DNA of 64,000 nt from Paracoccus tibetensis (GTDB lineage: Bacteria; Pseudomonadota; Alphaproteobacteria; Rhodobacterales; Rhodobacteraceae). The translations under genes were made by a program, and so were the position numbers. The stretch is from contig NZ_FMVT01000005.1 in assembly GCF_900102505.1 (NCBI RefSeq), positions 273,270-337,269 of the forward strand, written 5' to 3'. Positions within the stretch are counted from its first letter, which is position 1. Each line of letters opens with the position of its first letter. The notes beneath the pieces are model-generated. The model worked only from the letters and a program-made list of their open reading frames with translations, ran no database searches and was not told the DNA's origin. Positions 8,637 through 18,190 of this stretch are shown here, piece by piece.

Positions 8637-10103
8637 ATGGGTCCGATCGTTGGAGTCAAAGAGTTCATCGACATGCTGCGCCGTCGCGGCCCGGTCATCG
8701 CGCTGATCCTGATGGCCGGCCTCTACCTGACGATCACGCATGCCCTGTCGCTGGCCCGCAGCTACGAAGCGGTGACCGTCATCCAGATCGAGCCGAACAT
8801 CCTCGGCGGCGGCCTGGCGGGCGAATCGTCCGGCGACACGGCCGCGCGCCTGCGCCTGATCGAGCAGCGGCTGATGGCGCGCAGCAACGTCCTCGACATG
8901 ATCGACCGGTTCGACCTGTTCGACGACGCGCCGGAACTGAATGAGGACACGCGCGTCACCGCGTTCCGCCAGGGCACGCGGATCGAATTCGTGCCGGCGG
9001 CCGGTGGCGGGCCGGGCTCGGATCGCGAGTTGTCGGCGATGCTGATCACCGTGCGGGCAGGCGATGGGGCGACCGCGGCGAATCTGGCGAACGACATGGC
9101 CGACCAGATCATGCGCAGCGACCAGGAGACGCGGAACCGGCGCCTCGACGATCTGATCGAGACGCTGCAGCGCGAGGACGACCGCATCACCACCGCCATC
9201 CGGCAGGTGCAGGTGCAGGCCGAGGCCTTCCGCAGGCAGAACGCCGATTCGCTGCCCGAGAACACGGAATACCTCGTGGGCGAGCTGACGCGGCTGGAAT
9301 CGCAGCGGGTCGAGCTGACGCGGGCGCAGCAGGCCCTGGAGCGCGAGCTGCTGGCGGTCGAGGTCGGCACGGCCGCAACGGCCGGCGGGCGCAGCCTCTC
9401 GGTTGTCCAGCAGCTCCGTACGCTCGAGGTGGACCTGGCGCAGGCGCGCCTGACGCTGCCTGAGGACCATCCCGAAGTACAGCGCCTCGCCGCCGCCATC
9501 GAGGACGTGCGCGAGGGGCAGGTGCGGCAGATGACCCCGGGCGCCGCCCGGCAGGTCGAACTGATCCGCAGCCAGTCGCAGGATCTCGACGCCGAGCGCG
9601 CGGCCATCGACCAGCGGGTGCCGCAGATCGAGGCGCAGCTCGCCGCGATTCCGACCACCTCGGTCAGGCTCGACAACTACGCGACCCAGATCGCCACGCT
9701 CGAGGTCAGCCGCGCCACCATCGCCGAGCGCCTGTCCCGCGCGGAGCTGGACAAGCGCCTCGCCAGCAGCGAGCACGGCGACCGGATGGTGGTGCTGGAA
9801 CGCGCCAGCCGCCCCGAATATCCCGTCAGCGCTGGCCGCAAGCGCGTCGCCGTCCTCGGCCTCGCGGCCAGCCTGGCGGCCGCACTGGCCGCGGCCTTCC
9901 TGCTGGAGATGCGGCGCCCGCTTCTGCGCACCCCGGCGCAGCTTCAGAAGGCGCTTGGCGTGGCGCCGATCGCGGTCTCGGCCCTGCGGCCGTCGCGCGC
10001 GCAGCGACGGCGGGCGCGCCTGCGCGACCTGACCAGCGCCACGATCGTGACCCTGGGCGTGATTGCCATCGGGATGCTCATGCTGTCGTCGGGCAGCGCC
10101 TGA
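8637..10103 (+). CDS. Wzz/GumC-type polysaccharide chain-length determinant
   Basis: A 488-residue polysaccharide co-polymerase. The first membrane helix is at about residues 18-38 (VIALILMAGLYLTITHALSL). It is followed by the periplasmic beta domain (AVTVIQIEPNILGGGL) and a long heptad-rich helix region (residues 140-370) with many Glu/Gln/Arg. A second helix is near residue 400 (VAVLGLAASLAAALAAAFLLE), with a further hydrophobic segment at the very C-terminus (IVTLGVIAIGMLML). It has no kinase domain; the preceding gene supplies a degenerate one. It sets polymer length together with the Wzy-type enzyme and would connect to an export channel not seen in this window. Confidence 0.85.
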   Translation: MGPIVGVKEFIDMLRRRGPVIALILMAGLYLTITHALSLARSYEAVTVIQIEPNILGGGLAGESSGDTAARLRLIEQRLMARSNVLDMIDRFDLFDDAPELNEDTRVTAFRQGTRIEFVPAAGGGPGSDRELSAMLITVRAGDGATAANLANDMADQIMRSDQETRNRRLDDLIETLQREDDRITTAIRQVQVQAEAFRRQNADSLPENTEYLVGELTRLESQRVELTRAQQALERELLAVEVGTAATAGGRSLSVVQQLRTLEVDLAQARLTLPEDHPEVQRLAAAIEDVREGQVRQMTPGAARQVELIRSQSQDLDAERAAIDQRVPQIEAQLAAIPTTSVRLDNYATQIATLEVSRATIAERLSRAELDKRLASSEHGDRMVVLERASRPEYPVSAGRKRVAVLGLAASLAAALAAAFLLEMRRPLLRTPAQLQKALGVAPIAVSALRPSRAQRRRARLRDLTSATIVTLGVIAIGMLMLSSGSA

Positions 10104-10115
10104 CGGCGCTGCCGT

Positions 10116-10141
10116 TCAACCTGACGCAAAAGTCAGGTTGA
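10116..10141. promoter_or_regulatory. Perfect 10-bp dyad, lux-box-like, ahead of the NRPS gene
   Basis: TCAACCTGAC and GTCAGGTTGA flank GCAAAA. The central 20 bases fit the CT-N12-AG rule of LuxR-type binding sites, and there is no T-tract after either arm as a terminator would need. It stands 13 bases beyond the wzz stop and about 185 bases before the NRPS start. The right half-site TCAGGTTGA recurs at 10263-10271. It could be a regulator site or a weak transcript-end hairpin. Confidence 0.4.
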
Positions 10142-10325
10142 CGATGCGCGTGCGAAAGCGCCCGCTTCATCCATGGGAGTATCGGCCCGATGTGTTCGCT
10201 CGGGATCCGTGCATGTAACGATTTAGCTGGACAAACCGGGAGGAAGTGACATCGACTCGCACTCAGGTTGAGCGGCGTGTTGATGTTTCGCGTTTCGCGG
10301 TGGCCGTTTGCGGTTGGGGAGCGCG

Positions 10326-13300
10326 ATGAAGGCACAAACGATCACGCCCTTTCCCGGCACGACGGTTTCCGGCCCTGCGACGGACAGTCAGATCGCATTT
10401 CTCATGGCCGGTGCCGACAGAAGCCGGCCCCGTGCCCATCTCGAGCAGATCGTGGCCGAGGCGCCGGCCGAGACGCTGGACCCTGTCCGGCTTCGCAGCG
10501 CTTGGCTGCACCTCGCGCGCGAAAACGATTCGCTGCGCATGGTGCTGGAGGATGACGAGGACGGCCGGCTGATCCTGCGCGTGCTGGCGGAGCCGCAGCT
10601 GGACCTGCGGCTGCTCGACTGGTCCTTTGCCGGCGCCGAGGAGCAGCAGCGCCTGATGGCAGAGTTCCTCGAGGCCGACCGCGCCGAGGGTTTGGACCCG
10701 CGGCAGCAGCCGGGCTGGCGCGTCACGCGGATCAACCTCGGGGCCGGCCGCGCGGCGATGCTGTGGACCATCCAGCACGCGATGACCGACGGCACCAGCA
10801 TGGAGATCCTGCTGACGCGCCTGTGGGAAGACCTGGTCGATCGGCGACGGCGCGCGCCGCCGGCCACCAGTTTTGCCGAGGTGCTGCAGCGCAAGCCGGC
10901 GCTCGGACGCGAGGGCGCAAAAGCCTTCTTTGCCCGGATGCTGGAGGGGCATGACCGCGTCGCCCCGCTGCGGCCCCATCAGGCGGGCGGCACGCCGCGG
11001 ATGCGGCGGCTGCGCGCGGTGGTGCCGGCCGAGGCGATCGCGGCGCTGGACCGGCAGCTCGCCGCGATGGGCGCCACGCAGCTGAACGCGGTGCAGGCTG
11101 CCTGGGCCATCGTGCTCGGCCGCTGGACCGGCCAGCCGGCCGCCTGCATGGGCCTTGTGGATGCCGGACGCTCGGTCGACGCAAGCTGGGCCGAGACCGC
11201 GGGCTGCCTTATCTCCACCCTGCCGTTCCAGGTCGACCTGGCGGCGCGCCCCAGCTTGCGCGCGCTGCTGACCGACCTGCGCGCGCTGACGCTGGAGATG
11301 CGCCGCCATGCCCATGTCGAGCTGACCGAGGTGCGGCGCTGGTCCGGCCGGCATGGAGCGGCGCCGCTGTTCGACACGGTGGTGATGTATGCCCGCCGCA
11401 CCCTCGCCGAGGCGCTGGAGGCCCGCGGCTGCGGCTGGACGAACCTGCAGCTGGTGGAAGAGGGCGATGCGCTGGTGACGCTGTCCGTCCATGGCGGCGC
11501 GCAGATGCGGATCGAGCTGGAGCACGACGCCGTGCGCCTGACGGAGGACGAGGCGGCGCGGATGCTCGGCCATGTGACGCGGCTTCTGACGGCGATGGGC
11601 GCGGCCGACCCCGACGCCCCCTGGGCCGGGCTGGACATGCTGTCGCCCGACGAGACGGAGGCGCTGCTGGCGCTTGGCCGTCCGCGGGACATGGGGGACG
11701 ACACCCTGCCCTGCCCCGCCACGCGCTTCGAGCAGGTGGCCGCCGCGGCTCCGACGCAGCCGGCCATCATCGATGCCGCGACCGGCGCGGTCATGGACTT
11801 CCGGACGCTGGACCAGCGCGCAAACGCGCAGGCGCAGGCGCTGGCAGATGCGGGTCTCGGTCCCGAGGACGTCGTCGGCATAGCCCTGCCGCGGGGCGCC
11901 GACCAGATCATCGCCATGCTGGCCGTCCTGAAGGCCGGCGCGGCCTTCCTGCCGCTCGAGCCCGACCAGGCGGCCGACTACCTGGCAAAGCTGCTGGACG
12001 CGGCCGGGGCGCGGGCGCTGATCGCGGCGCCGGGCGCCGCCCTGGCCGAGGGCGCGCGCCTGCACCTTGCCCCGTCCGAAGCCCAGCTTCCGGCGCCGCC
12101 GCCGCGGCCGGCGCCCGATGCCGGGCGGCTCGCCTATGTCATCTTCACCTCGGGCTCGACCGGGGCGCCGAAGGCGGTGATGGGCCTTGCCGGGGCGCTT
12201 GCCGCCCATGCCGACGCCGCCATCGCGCGCTTCAGGCTGACGCCGGCGGACCGGGTGCTGCAATTCTCGGCGCTCGGCTTCGACGTGATGCTGGAGGAGA
12301 TCTTCCCGACGCTTCTCGCCGGCGCCGCCGTGGTGCCGCGGGACGCGCGGCCGCTCGCCTCGGTCGCCGGTCTCCTCGACCTTCTGGCCGAGCATGAGGT
12401 GACCGTCGCGAACCTGCCCGCCAGTTATTGGCACCAGCTCGTCGCCGACCTTTCGGACGCGCCGCGACCCCTGCCGCCGTCGCTGCGTCTGGTCGTCACC
12501 GGCAGCGAGCGCGTGCTGCCCGGCCCCTACCTCCGCTGGCGGCAGCTGGCACCAGGCGTCGCCTTCATGAGCGGCTACGGCCCGACCGAGACGACGATCA
12601 CCTGCACGATCTGGGAGGCGCCTGCCGAGGGTCACGGGCTGGAGCATTCCGGCGCCGACATCCCCATCGGCCGCCCCCTCGGTCATGCCCACGCCGTTCT
12701 GCGGGCGCCGGACGGCAGCCTCACCCCGCGGGGCGGCCAGGGCGCGCTGTGGATCGGCGGCGCTGCCGTCACCCGCGGCTACATGAACGATCCCGGGCAA
12801 ACGGCGGCGGCCTTCGTGCAGGACCCTTGGAGCCCCGGCGGCCGGCTCTATGACAGCGGCGACCGCGCGCGCTGGAACCGGCAGGGCGAGCTGATGTTCC
12901 TCGGCCGCGGCGACCGGCAGCTGAAGCTGCGCGGCTTCCGCATCGATCCGGCGCAGATCGAGGCTGTCTTAGGCGAGGAGCCCGCGATCTCGCGCGTGCA
13001 TGTCGATGTCGCGGGCGGGCCTCCGCCGCGGCTGGTGGCCTGGGTCGTCGCCCGGCAGCCGCTGGACGCGGCGCGGCTGTCGCAGGAGATGCTGACCCGG
13101 CTGCCCCATTACATGCAGCCGCAGATCGTGCAGGTCGAGCAGCTGCCGCTGACACCGAACGGCAAGATCGACCGCGCGGCGCTGCCGCTTCCGCCCTCCC
13201 GCACAAAAGCCTTGCGCGAGGCCGGCGCGCCGCAGGACGAGCGGGCGCGCCTGATCGCGGCCTGCATGGCCGAGGTGCTGGAGGTTGACGAGGTGCCGAC

Positions 13301-14282
13301 CGACGCCGATTTCGACGAGCTTGGCGGCGACAGCCTGCTGGCGCTGCGGCTGGTCAGCCTGATTCAACGCCGCACCGGCCTGACGCTGCGCGCGACGGAC
13401 CTCGCCCGCCATCCCTCGCCCGAGGCGCTGGCGGCGATGCTGGCAGCAGGAAAGCCGCAGCCCCGCTTCCTCGTCCCGATCCAGGCCGAAGGCACGGGCG
13501 TTCCCGTCATCGCGGTCCATGTCCTCGGCCGCAACCAGGAGCTGTACCGCCCCCTCGCCGCGGTGCTGGCGCCCGATCATCCGGTCTATGGGCTGACCGT
13601 CGGCTACCCGCGCAATCTCGACGAGATCGACATCCCGCGCATCGCCCGCGGCTATTTCGACGAGCTGCAGCGCCACCTGCCGGACCGTCCGGTCTGCCTG
13701 GTGGCGGTGTCGATGGCCGCGTATTTCGCCTTTGAACTGGCGCAGCAGCTGCGGCAGGCCGGTCGCGAGGTGGCGCTGCTGGGGGTCATGGACGCCACCG
13801 GACCGGGCGGACGACCGCCGCTGCGGGGCCTGCCGCTGCTGCTGGCGCATCTGCGCGAGCTGGGCCGGGACGGGCCGCGCCACCTGGCCCAGCTGTGGCA
13901 GCGGCGGCGCGAGGCGCGCGCGGCCGATCAGCGCCCCGAACCCTCGCCCGAGCCGGGCCTGCCCTCGATGGAACAGGTGGTCGAGGCGAACGTGGCGGCC
14001 GTCGAGGCCTACCGGCCCAAGCCCTATGACAGCCCCCTGACCGTCTATCGCGCCGACCGCAGCTTCTGGGATTCGCCCGCCGCGAAGGCCAGCGCCCTCG
14101 GGTGGAACGTCGTGGCTCAGGGAGAGCTCACGCTCAGGGACCTGCCGGGCACGCATCTTTCCATCCTCGAGCCGGGAAATGTCGACGCGCTCGCCATTGA
14201 CCTCCGGCGTCGTCTGGCCGATCTGGGCCCGAAGGCGCCCCGTCCTGCGGCCGGCCTGCCGCCCGACGCGGGGCGCGGCTGA
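10326..14282 (+). CDS. Single-module NRPS: condensation - adenylation - PCP - thioesterase
   Basis: A 1318-residue non-ribosomal peptide synthetase. The C domain (about 15-440) has the catalytic HxxxDG as H151-AMT-D155-G. The A domain (about 465-960) shows FTSGSTGAPKAV, GYGPTETT and PNGKID; a by-eye specificity code is D-V-E-N-V-T-G-I-T, which I cannot match to a known amino acid. The PCP has its attachment serine at S1003 (LGGDSL). The C-terminal thioesterase (about 1060-1290) keeps a serine at about S1129, but in AVSMA instead of GxSxG, an aspartate in VMDATG and a histidine in GTHLS. Translation starts at ATG 10326 with GGGGA upstream. The C domain needs an acyl or peptidyl donor from another protein. 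It lies between wzz and wecG, inside the EPS operon. Confidence 0.92.
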   Translation: MKAQTITPFPGTTVSGPATDSQIAFLMAGADRSRPRAHLEQIVAEAPAETLDPVRLRSAWLHLARENDSLRMVLEDDEDGRLILRVLAEPQLDLRLLDWSFAGAEEQQRLMAEFLEADRAEGLDPRQQPGWRVTRINLGAGRAAMLWTIQHAMTDGTSMEILLTRLWEDLVDRRRRAPPATSFAEVLQRKPALGREGAKAFFARMLEGHDRVAPLRPHQAGGTPRMRRLRAVVPAEAIAALDRQLAAMGATQLNAVQAAWAIVLGRWTGQPAACMGLVDAGRSVDASWAETAGCLISTLPFQVDLAARPSLRALLTDLRALTLEMRRHAHVELTEVRRWSGRHGAAPLFDTVVMYARRTLAEALEARGCGWTNLQLVEEGDALVTLSVHGGAQMRIELEHDAVRLTEDEAARMLGHVTRLLTAMGAADPDAPWAGLDMLSPDETEALLALGRPRDMGDDTLPCPATRFEQVAAAAPTQPAIIDAATGAVMDFRTLDQRANAQAQALADAGLGPEDVVGIALPRGADQIIAMLAVLKAGAAFLPLEPDQAADYLAKLLDAAGARALIAAPGAALAEGARLHLAPSEAQLPAPPPRPAPDAGRLAYVIFTSGSTGAPKAVMGLAGALAAHADAAIARFRLTPADRVLQFSALGFDVMLEEIFPTLLAGAAVVPRDARPLASVAGLLDLLAEHEVTVANLPASYWHQLVADLSDAPRPLPPSLRLVVTGSERVLPGPYLRWRQLAPGVAFMSGYGPTETTITCTIWEAPAEGHGLEHSGADIPIGRPLGHAHAVLRAPDGSLTPRGGQGALWIGGAAVTRGYMNDPGQTAAAFVQDPWSPGGRLYDSGDRARWNRQGELMFLGRGDRQLKLRGFRIDPAQIEAVLGEEPAISRVHVDVAGGPPPRLVAWVVARQPLDAARLSQEMLTRLPHYMQPQIVQVEQLPLTPNGKIDRAALPLPPSRTKALREAGAPQDERARLIAACMAEVLEVDEVPTDADFDELGGDSLLALRLVSLIQRRTGLTLRATDLARHPSPEALAAMLAAGKPQPRFLVPIQAEGTGVPVIAVHVLGRNQELYRPLAAVLAPDHPVYGLTVGYPRNLDEIDIPRIARGYFDELQRHLPDRPVCLVAVSMAAYFAFELAQQLRQAGREVALLGVMDATGPGGRPPLRGLPLLLAHLRELGRDGPRHLAQLWQRRREARAADQRPEPSPEPGLPSMEQVVEANVAAVEAYRPKPYDSPLTVYRADRSFWDSPAAKASALGWNVVAQGELTLRDLPGTHLSILEPGNVDALAIDLRRRLADLGPKAPRPAAGLPPDAGRG

Positions 14283-14326
14283 CGGGACATCCCCGCGCCT
14301 CCGGAACACGTGCCAAGGAACAGCCC

Positions 14327-15082
14327 ATGCGCTTCGAGATCGGCCCCGCCTCCGTCGAGGTGAACATCCCCGACAAGGCGCGCCTGCTGGACGAGGTGGC
14401 GGCGCGGCTTGCCCATGGCCGCGGCTTCGCGCTGGCGACGCTGAACGTCGATCACCTGGAGAAGCTGCGCCATGACGCGGCCTTCCGCCGCGCCTATGCC
14501 GCCCATGATCTCGTCGTCGCCGACGGCAACCCGGTGGTCTGGCTGGCGCGCCTCGGCGGCAAGGACCTGTCGCTCGTCCCCGGCTCGGAGCTGGTGGTGC
14601 CGCTCTGCCGGCTTGCGGCCGAGGCCGGCCGACCCGTTGCGATCATCGCCGGCACCGAGGAGGCGGGTCGCAAGGCCGCCGCAGCTCTCGGCGCGCAGGT
14701 TCCGGGGCTGAGCGTCGCCCTGATCGCCGCGCCGGGCTTTCCGTTCGACCCGGACGGCGCCGAGGCGGATGCGCTTCTGGACCGCGTGGCCGCGATGGGG
14801 CCCGGCCTCTGCCTGCTCGCCGTCGGCGCGCCGCGGCAGGAGCGGCTGGCGGCGCGCGGCCGCGACCGCTGCCCGGCAACGGGCTTCGCCTCGGTCGGCG
14901 CGGGCATCGACTTCCTGGCGGGCCACCAGCGGCGCGCCCCTGCCCTCATGCGCAAGGCGCGGATGGAATGGCTCTGGCGCGCCGCGCTCAGCCCGCGCCG
15001 GCTTGGGCCGCGCTATCTGCGGGGCGCGATGATCCTGCCCGGCCTCGCCAGGCGAGCGATGGCGGGGCGCAAGGCCGGCTGA
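14327..15082 (+). CDS. WecG/TagA/CpsF family glycosyltransferase
   Basis: A 251-residue enzyme of the GT26 family, which transfers a hexosamine or uronic-acid derivative to a lipid-linked acceptor. The family signatures are TLNVDHLEKLRHDAAFRRAY, the DLVVADGNPVVW block and PRQERLAA, followed by FASVGAGIDFLAG. The basic C-terminus (RRLGPRYLRGA) probably holds it to the membrane. It follows the NRPS stop by 44 bases on the same strand. A 7-bp GC hairpin crosses its stop codon. Confidence 0.9.
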   Translation: MRFEIGPASVEVNIPDKARLLDEVAARLAHGRGFALATLNVDHLEKLRHDAAFRRAYAAHDLVVADGNPVVWLARLGGKDLSLVPGSELVVPLCRLAAEAGRPVAIIAGTEEAGRKAAAALGAQVPGLSVALIAAPGFPFDPDGAEADALLDRVAAMGPGLCLLAVGAPRQERLAARGRDRCPATGFASVGAGIDFLAGHQRRAPALMRKARMEWLWRAALSPRRLGPRYLRGAMILPGLARRAMAGRKAG

Positions 15083-15090
15083 GGCCGGCC
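15073..15090. terminator. Short GC hairpin at the convergent wecG/wzx boundary
   Basis: GGCCGGC (15073-15079) and GCCGGCC (15084-15090) can pair around a four-base loop. It lies exactly where the plus-strand wecG-like and minus-strand wzx-like genes meet. No T-tract follows, so termination is plausible but not shown. Confidence 0.3.
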
Positions 15091-15094
15091 GCGC

Positions 15095-16453
15095 TCAGCC
15101 CAGCAAAAGCCAGGCGAGGATGAGGCCGAGGATGGCGAAGGTCAGGTCGTGCCAGCCATCCCAGACCCCGCTGCGCCGCGCCAGCCGGACCAGCATCGGA
15201 TAGGCCAGGATCGCCGCGACCGCCTGCCCCAGAAGCGCGCCGGGAATGCCTCCGTAATGCGCGCCGGTGACGAAGCAGGCCATGAACAGGACCGCCCGAA
15301 CGAAGGTCAGCCAGAAGAACCCGCGCGAATCGCCCACGGCCAGGGCACCCTGGTCGTAGGTCATGACGATGACCGGCGGGATGCTGGTCAGGGCGACAAG
15401 GGTCACAAGCCCTCCGGCGTCGCGATAGCGGTCGTCGTAGAGAAACTCGACCAGCGGGACCGCCCAGGTGGCGACGGCCGCCAGCATCAGCATCACCATC
15501 GCCGTCATCCCGGCGCGCATCACCCGCATCCGCCGCTTGCGGTGCGGCGAGGGGTCCTCGTTGAGGTCGCGATAGACCGGGATCATCAGCCGGCTGATGA
15601 TGGCCGTTGCCAGCATCTGCGGGAAGCTCGCCAGGAAGAACGCGATGTTGTAGATGCCCAGCTCGGTCAGGGTGAGATAGCGCCCGAGGACGGCCTTGTC
15701 GCCCTGCGACAGCGCGAAGCCGACGACGGTCGAGGGCACGATCCACTTGCCGAACGAGATCAGCTCCTGCGCGGCGCTGCGGTCCCAGGTGAAGCGGTTG
15801 CGCGGCCCCGGCAGCAGCCGCAGCACCAGGATCACCTTGATGATCGCGCCCAGCAGCAGCCCGATCACCAGCGCCCAGGCCGAGCCCATCAGCGCGGCGA
15901 GGATGATGGTGACGCTTGTCCCGATGAACACCGACAGAAGCTCGACCAGCGTCAGCCGGCCCATCTTCAGATGCCGGTTCGCGCTCTCCACCGTGGTCGG
16001 CAACAGGCCGTAGATGATCGTCGTCAGCCCGGCCACGGGCAGGTACCAGACCAGCTCGGGCACCTCGTAGAAGCGGGCGGCCGGCACGGCCATGATGCAG
16101 CAGCAGATCCACAGGACGACGCCGCGCACCGCCTGCATCGTGTAGGCCGTGTCGAGAAATTTCTGGTCGTCGCCGCGCTTGCTCTGAAGGATCGCCGGAC
16201 CGATCCCGACATCCGAGAAGGTGGTCAGGCCGATGATCACGACCATGATGATCGCCATAAGCCCGAAGACCTCGGGGAAGAGCAGCCGGGTCAGGATCAG
16301 GTTCGAGGCGAGGCGGATGCCCTGCTGCCCGCCGAAGCTGACAAGTGTCAGGATCGAGCTGCGGAAGGCCCGCGGCAGCAGGCTGTCGCCGCTCATGAGC
16401 ATGCCGATCCGGGCGCGGATCATCGCGAGCCGGTCCTGCAAGCGCGCGCGCAT
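15095..16453 (-). CDS. Wzx-type polysaccharide flippase
   Basis: A multi-pass inner-membrane protein of about 452 residues with roughly twelve hydrophobic segments and the N-terminal family pattern LPRAFRSSILTLVSFGGQQGIRLASN. LFPEVFGLMAIIMVVIIGLTTFSDVGIG follows, typical of the MATE/PST oligosaccharide exporters. It turns the undecaprenyl-linked repeat unit to the periplasmic side. I take ATG 16453; a TTG at 16462 would add three residues. It lies 146 bases after the Wzy-like gene on the same strand, completing a Wzx/Wzy pair. Confidence 0.88.
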   Translation of the reverse strand: MRARLQDRLAMIRARIGMLMSGDSLLPRAFRSSILTLVSFGGQQGIRLASNLILTRLLFPEVFGLMAIIMVVIIGLTTFSDVGIGPAILQSKRGDDQKFLDTAYTMQAVRGVVLWICCCIMAVPAARFYEVPELVWYLPVAGLTTIIYGLLPTTVESANRHLKMGRLTLVELLSVFIGTSVTIILAALMGSAWALVIGLLLGAIIKVILVLRLLPGPRNRFTWDRSAAQELISFGKWIVPSTVVGFALSQGDKAVLGRYLTLTELGIYNIAFFLASFPQMLATAIISRLMIPVYRDLNEDPSPHRKRRMRVMRAGMTAMVMLMLAAVATWAVPLVEFLYDDRYRDAGGLVTLVALTSIPPVIVMTYDQGALAVGDSRGFFWLTFVRAVLFMACFVTGAHYGGIPGALLGQAVAAILAYPMLVRLARRSGVWDGWHDLTFAILGLILAWLLLG

Positions 16454-16599
16454 GCGAGGCAACAGGGTCTTGCGCAGGTCGCGGATCTCATCTTGTCCCT
16501 CTCGCGGCAGTCATGGCGCATTTGATGCACTTCCCCGTGCCAGGCAATGCCCGAACTGGCGGGCCGGCCGCCCGACTTGCGCCCTGTGCCAAACTCGTC

Positions 16600-18006
16600 T
16601 CAGCCGATGATGGGCCTGAAGGTCGCCATGGGCGCGGGCCGGCCGGCCGGCTGTGGCGCAGCGGCGTCGACGGTGACGCCGCGCGCCGCCAAGCCCGCCA
16701 GCGCGCCCGCCGCCAGCCATGTCACTGGCGTGAGCGTCGCGTTAGGGATCAGGTCGACCAGGTTCGCCGCGACGATCAGCGTCATCCCCACCGTCCAGCG
16801 ATCGAAGTGGCCGGTGACCACCGTATGGCGCCAGACGCGGATGACCGAGCCGCAGAGCAGCCCGAACATCGCGATATAGGTCAAGAAGCCGCCCGTGCTG
16901 ACATAGATGATCCACTGGCCGTCGGTGATCGTGCGAATCCTGCCGTCGAACGGGTCGACGACATGATGGCGGTTCCAGCTTCCCCAGCCCGCCAGGAATT
17001 TCTGCGAGGCGCGTTCGAGCAGGACCAGCTCGTTCTCGAACCGGAAGAGAAGCGACTGGCCCCGCTCCGCGTCGAGGCCGATGATGTAGTCGCTGATGGC
17101 GGTCACCGGCACCAGGCCGGCCCACATCGCGAAGGGGTAGAGCAGCACCAGCGTGGTCACGATCCCCGCGAGCCGCATCTGCCAGCGCACGCCCATCATC
17201 AGGATCACCGGCACCAGCATCACGCCGTACATCAGCGAGGCCGCGCTCTTGCACATCACCAGGACGACCAGAAGATAGAGCAGCACCCACATGGCCCGCA
17301 GCCGCCTTGGGCCGTCGGCTTCCTTGTAGGCGACGGCCGCGGAAAGAACGCCCGTGACGGTGAACAGCGCCACCCACAGCCCGTGCTCGAGGAAGACCAT
17401 CGGGCGGAAGCCGCCGTAGCGCATCGACTGGCTGAAATCATGGGCGAAGAAGCCGTAGATCCAGACGTTCAGCTGCGGGCTCAGCCGCACCTCGAGCAGC
17501 ATGGGCAGCGAATAGGCCAGCGTCGCCAGGACCAGCGTCCGCATGTAGAGGCGGACCGAGTCCGTCGAGGACAGGATCATGTAGCCGATCAGGAACGGCA
17601 CGAGGTCCAGCAGCGTGTAGAACAGCGCGTAGAGCGCGTCGATCATCGAGAGGCCGGGCCGGAAGGACACGCCCTCAACGATCGGAGCGCCGTTGGTTGC
17701 GACGGTGATGAAGGGCGTGATGACCGCGATCGCGAGGAGCAGCTTGATCCAGCCCTCCATCCGAAGCCAAGGCATCGGCGCGGTCGCCCGCATCACCACC
17801 ACACCGACCAGGGCCGCCATGACGTTGATGTGATCCTTGCCCAAGCCTGGCAGGATCGGCGCCTTCACCGTCACCACGGGCGGCAGCAGCAGGTAGCCCG
17901 CGACAAGGGACCAGATCGCCGCGCGGCGGTAGTCGAGGCGCGAGAACAGCAGGGCGACGACCACGGGCCAGACGAGAAGCGCGAGCGTCGAGAGCGTGTT
18001 GCCCAA
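16600..18006 (-). CDS. Wzy-like polysaccharide polymerase (multi-pass membrane protein)
   Basis: 468 residues with about ten hydrophobic helices and a large periplasmic loop (about 280-350) containing RFENELVLLERA, WGSWNRHHVVDP and ITDGQWIIYVSTGG. This arrangement is typical of O-antigen/EPS polymerases, which share little sequence. Polymerase is the role missing from an otherwise complete Wzx/Wzy set, so context supports the call. The start is a TTG with AAGGA (complement of 18013-18017) six bases upstream; no ATG lies nearby in frame. It is divergent from the PKS gene across a 184-base spacer. Confidence 0.75.
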   Translation of the reverse strand: MGNTLSTLALLVWPVVVALLFSRLDYRRAAIWSLVAGYLLLPPVVTVKAPILPGLGKDHINVMAALVGVVVMRATAPMPWLRMEGWIKLLLAIAVITPFITVATNGAPIVEGVSFRPGLSMIDALYALFYTLLDLVPFLIGYMILSSTDSVRLYMRTLVLATLAYSLPMLLEVRLSPQLNVWIYGFFAHDFSQSMRYGGFRPMVFLEHGLWVALFTVTGVLSAAVAYKEADGPRRLRAMWVLLYLLVVLVMCKSAASLMYGVMLVPVILMMGVRWQMRLAGIVTTLVLLYPFAMWAGLVPVTAISDYIIGLDAERGQSLLFRFENELVLLERASQKFLAGWGSWNRHHVVDPFDGRIRTITDGQWIIYVSTGGFLTYIAMFGLLCGSVIRVWRHTVVTGHFDRWTVGMTLIVAANLVDLIPNATLTPVTWLAAGALAGLAARGVTVDAAAPQPAGRPAPMATFRPIIG

Positions 18007-18056
18007 TTCCGGTCCTTTTTAATCACGTCTGGTGTTCTTGTCGTTCCGGATGCAGC

Positions 18057-18084
18057 ACTACTATCGCTAAGGCTGAGTAGTAGT
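18057..18084. promoter_or_regulatory. Inverted repeat in the divergent wzy/PKS spacer
   Basis: ACTACTA (18057-18063) and TAGTAGT (18078-18084) are inverted repeats 14 bases apart in the relatively AT-rich 18007-18190 promoter region that serves both the Wzy-like and the PKS gene. A regulator site is possible; no family is suggested. Confidence 0.3.
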
Positions 18085-18190
18085 CTAGAACGGCATCTGG
18101 GTGTAAACGATCAATATGAATTTTTTGTACGAGTAAAGGTGTCGCCGCCCCGCCACCCGTGCGAGAGCGGCAGCAGCAGGAGGTTTCACA

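Noticed and set aside
16742..17377. Second minus-strand frame inside the Wzy-like gene
   Set aside because: No hydrophobic segments and Arg/Gly-rich; the other frame has the multi-pass membrane protein.
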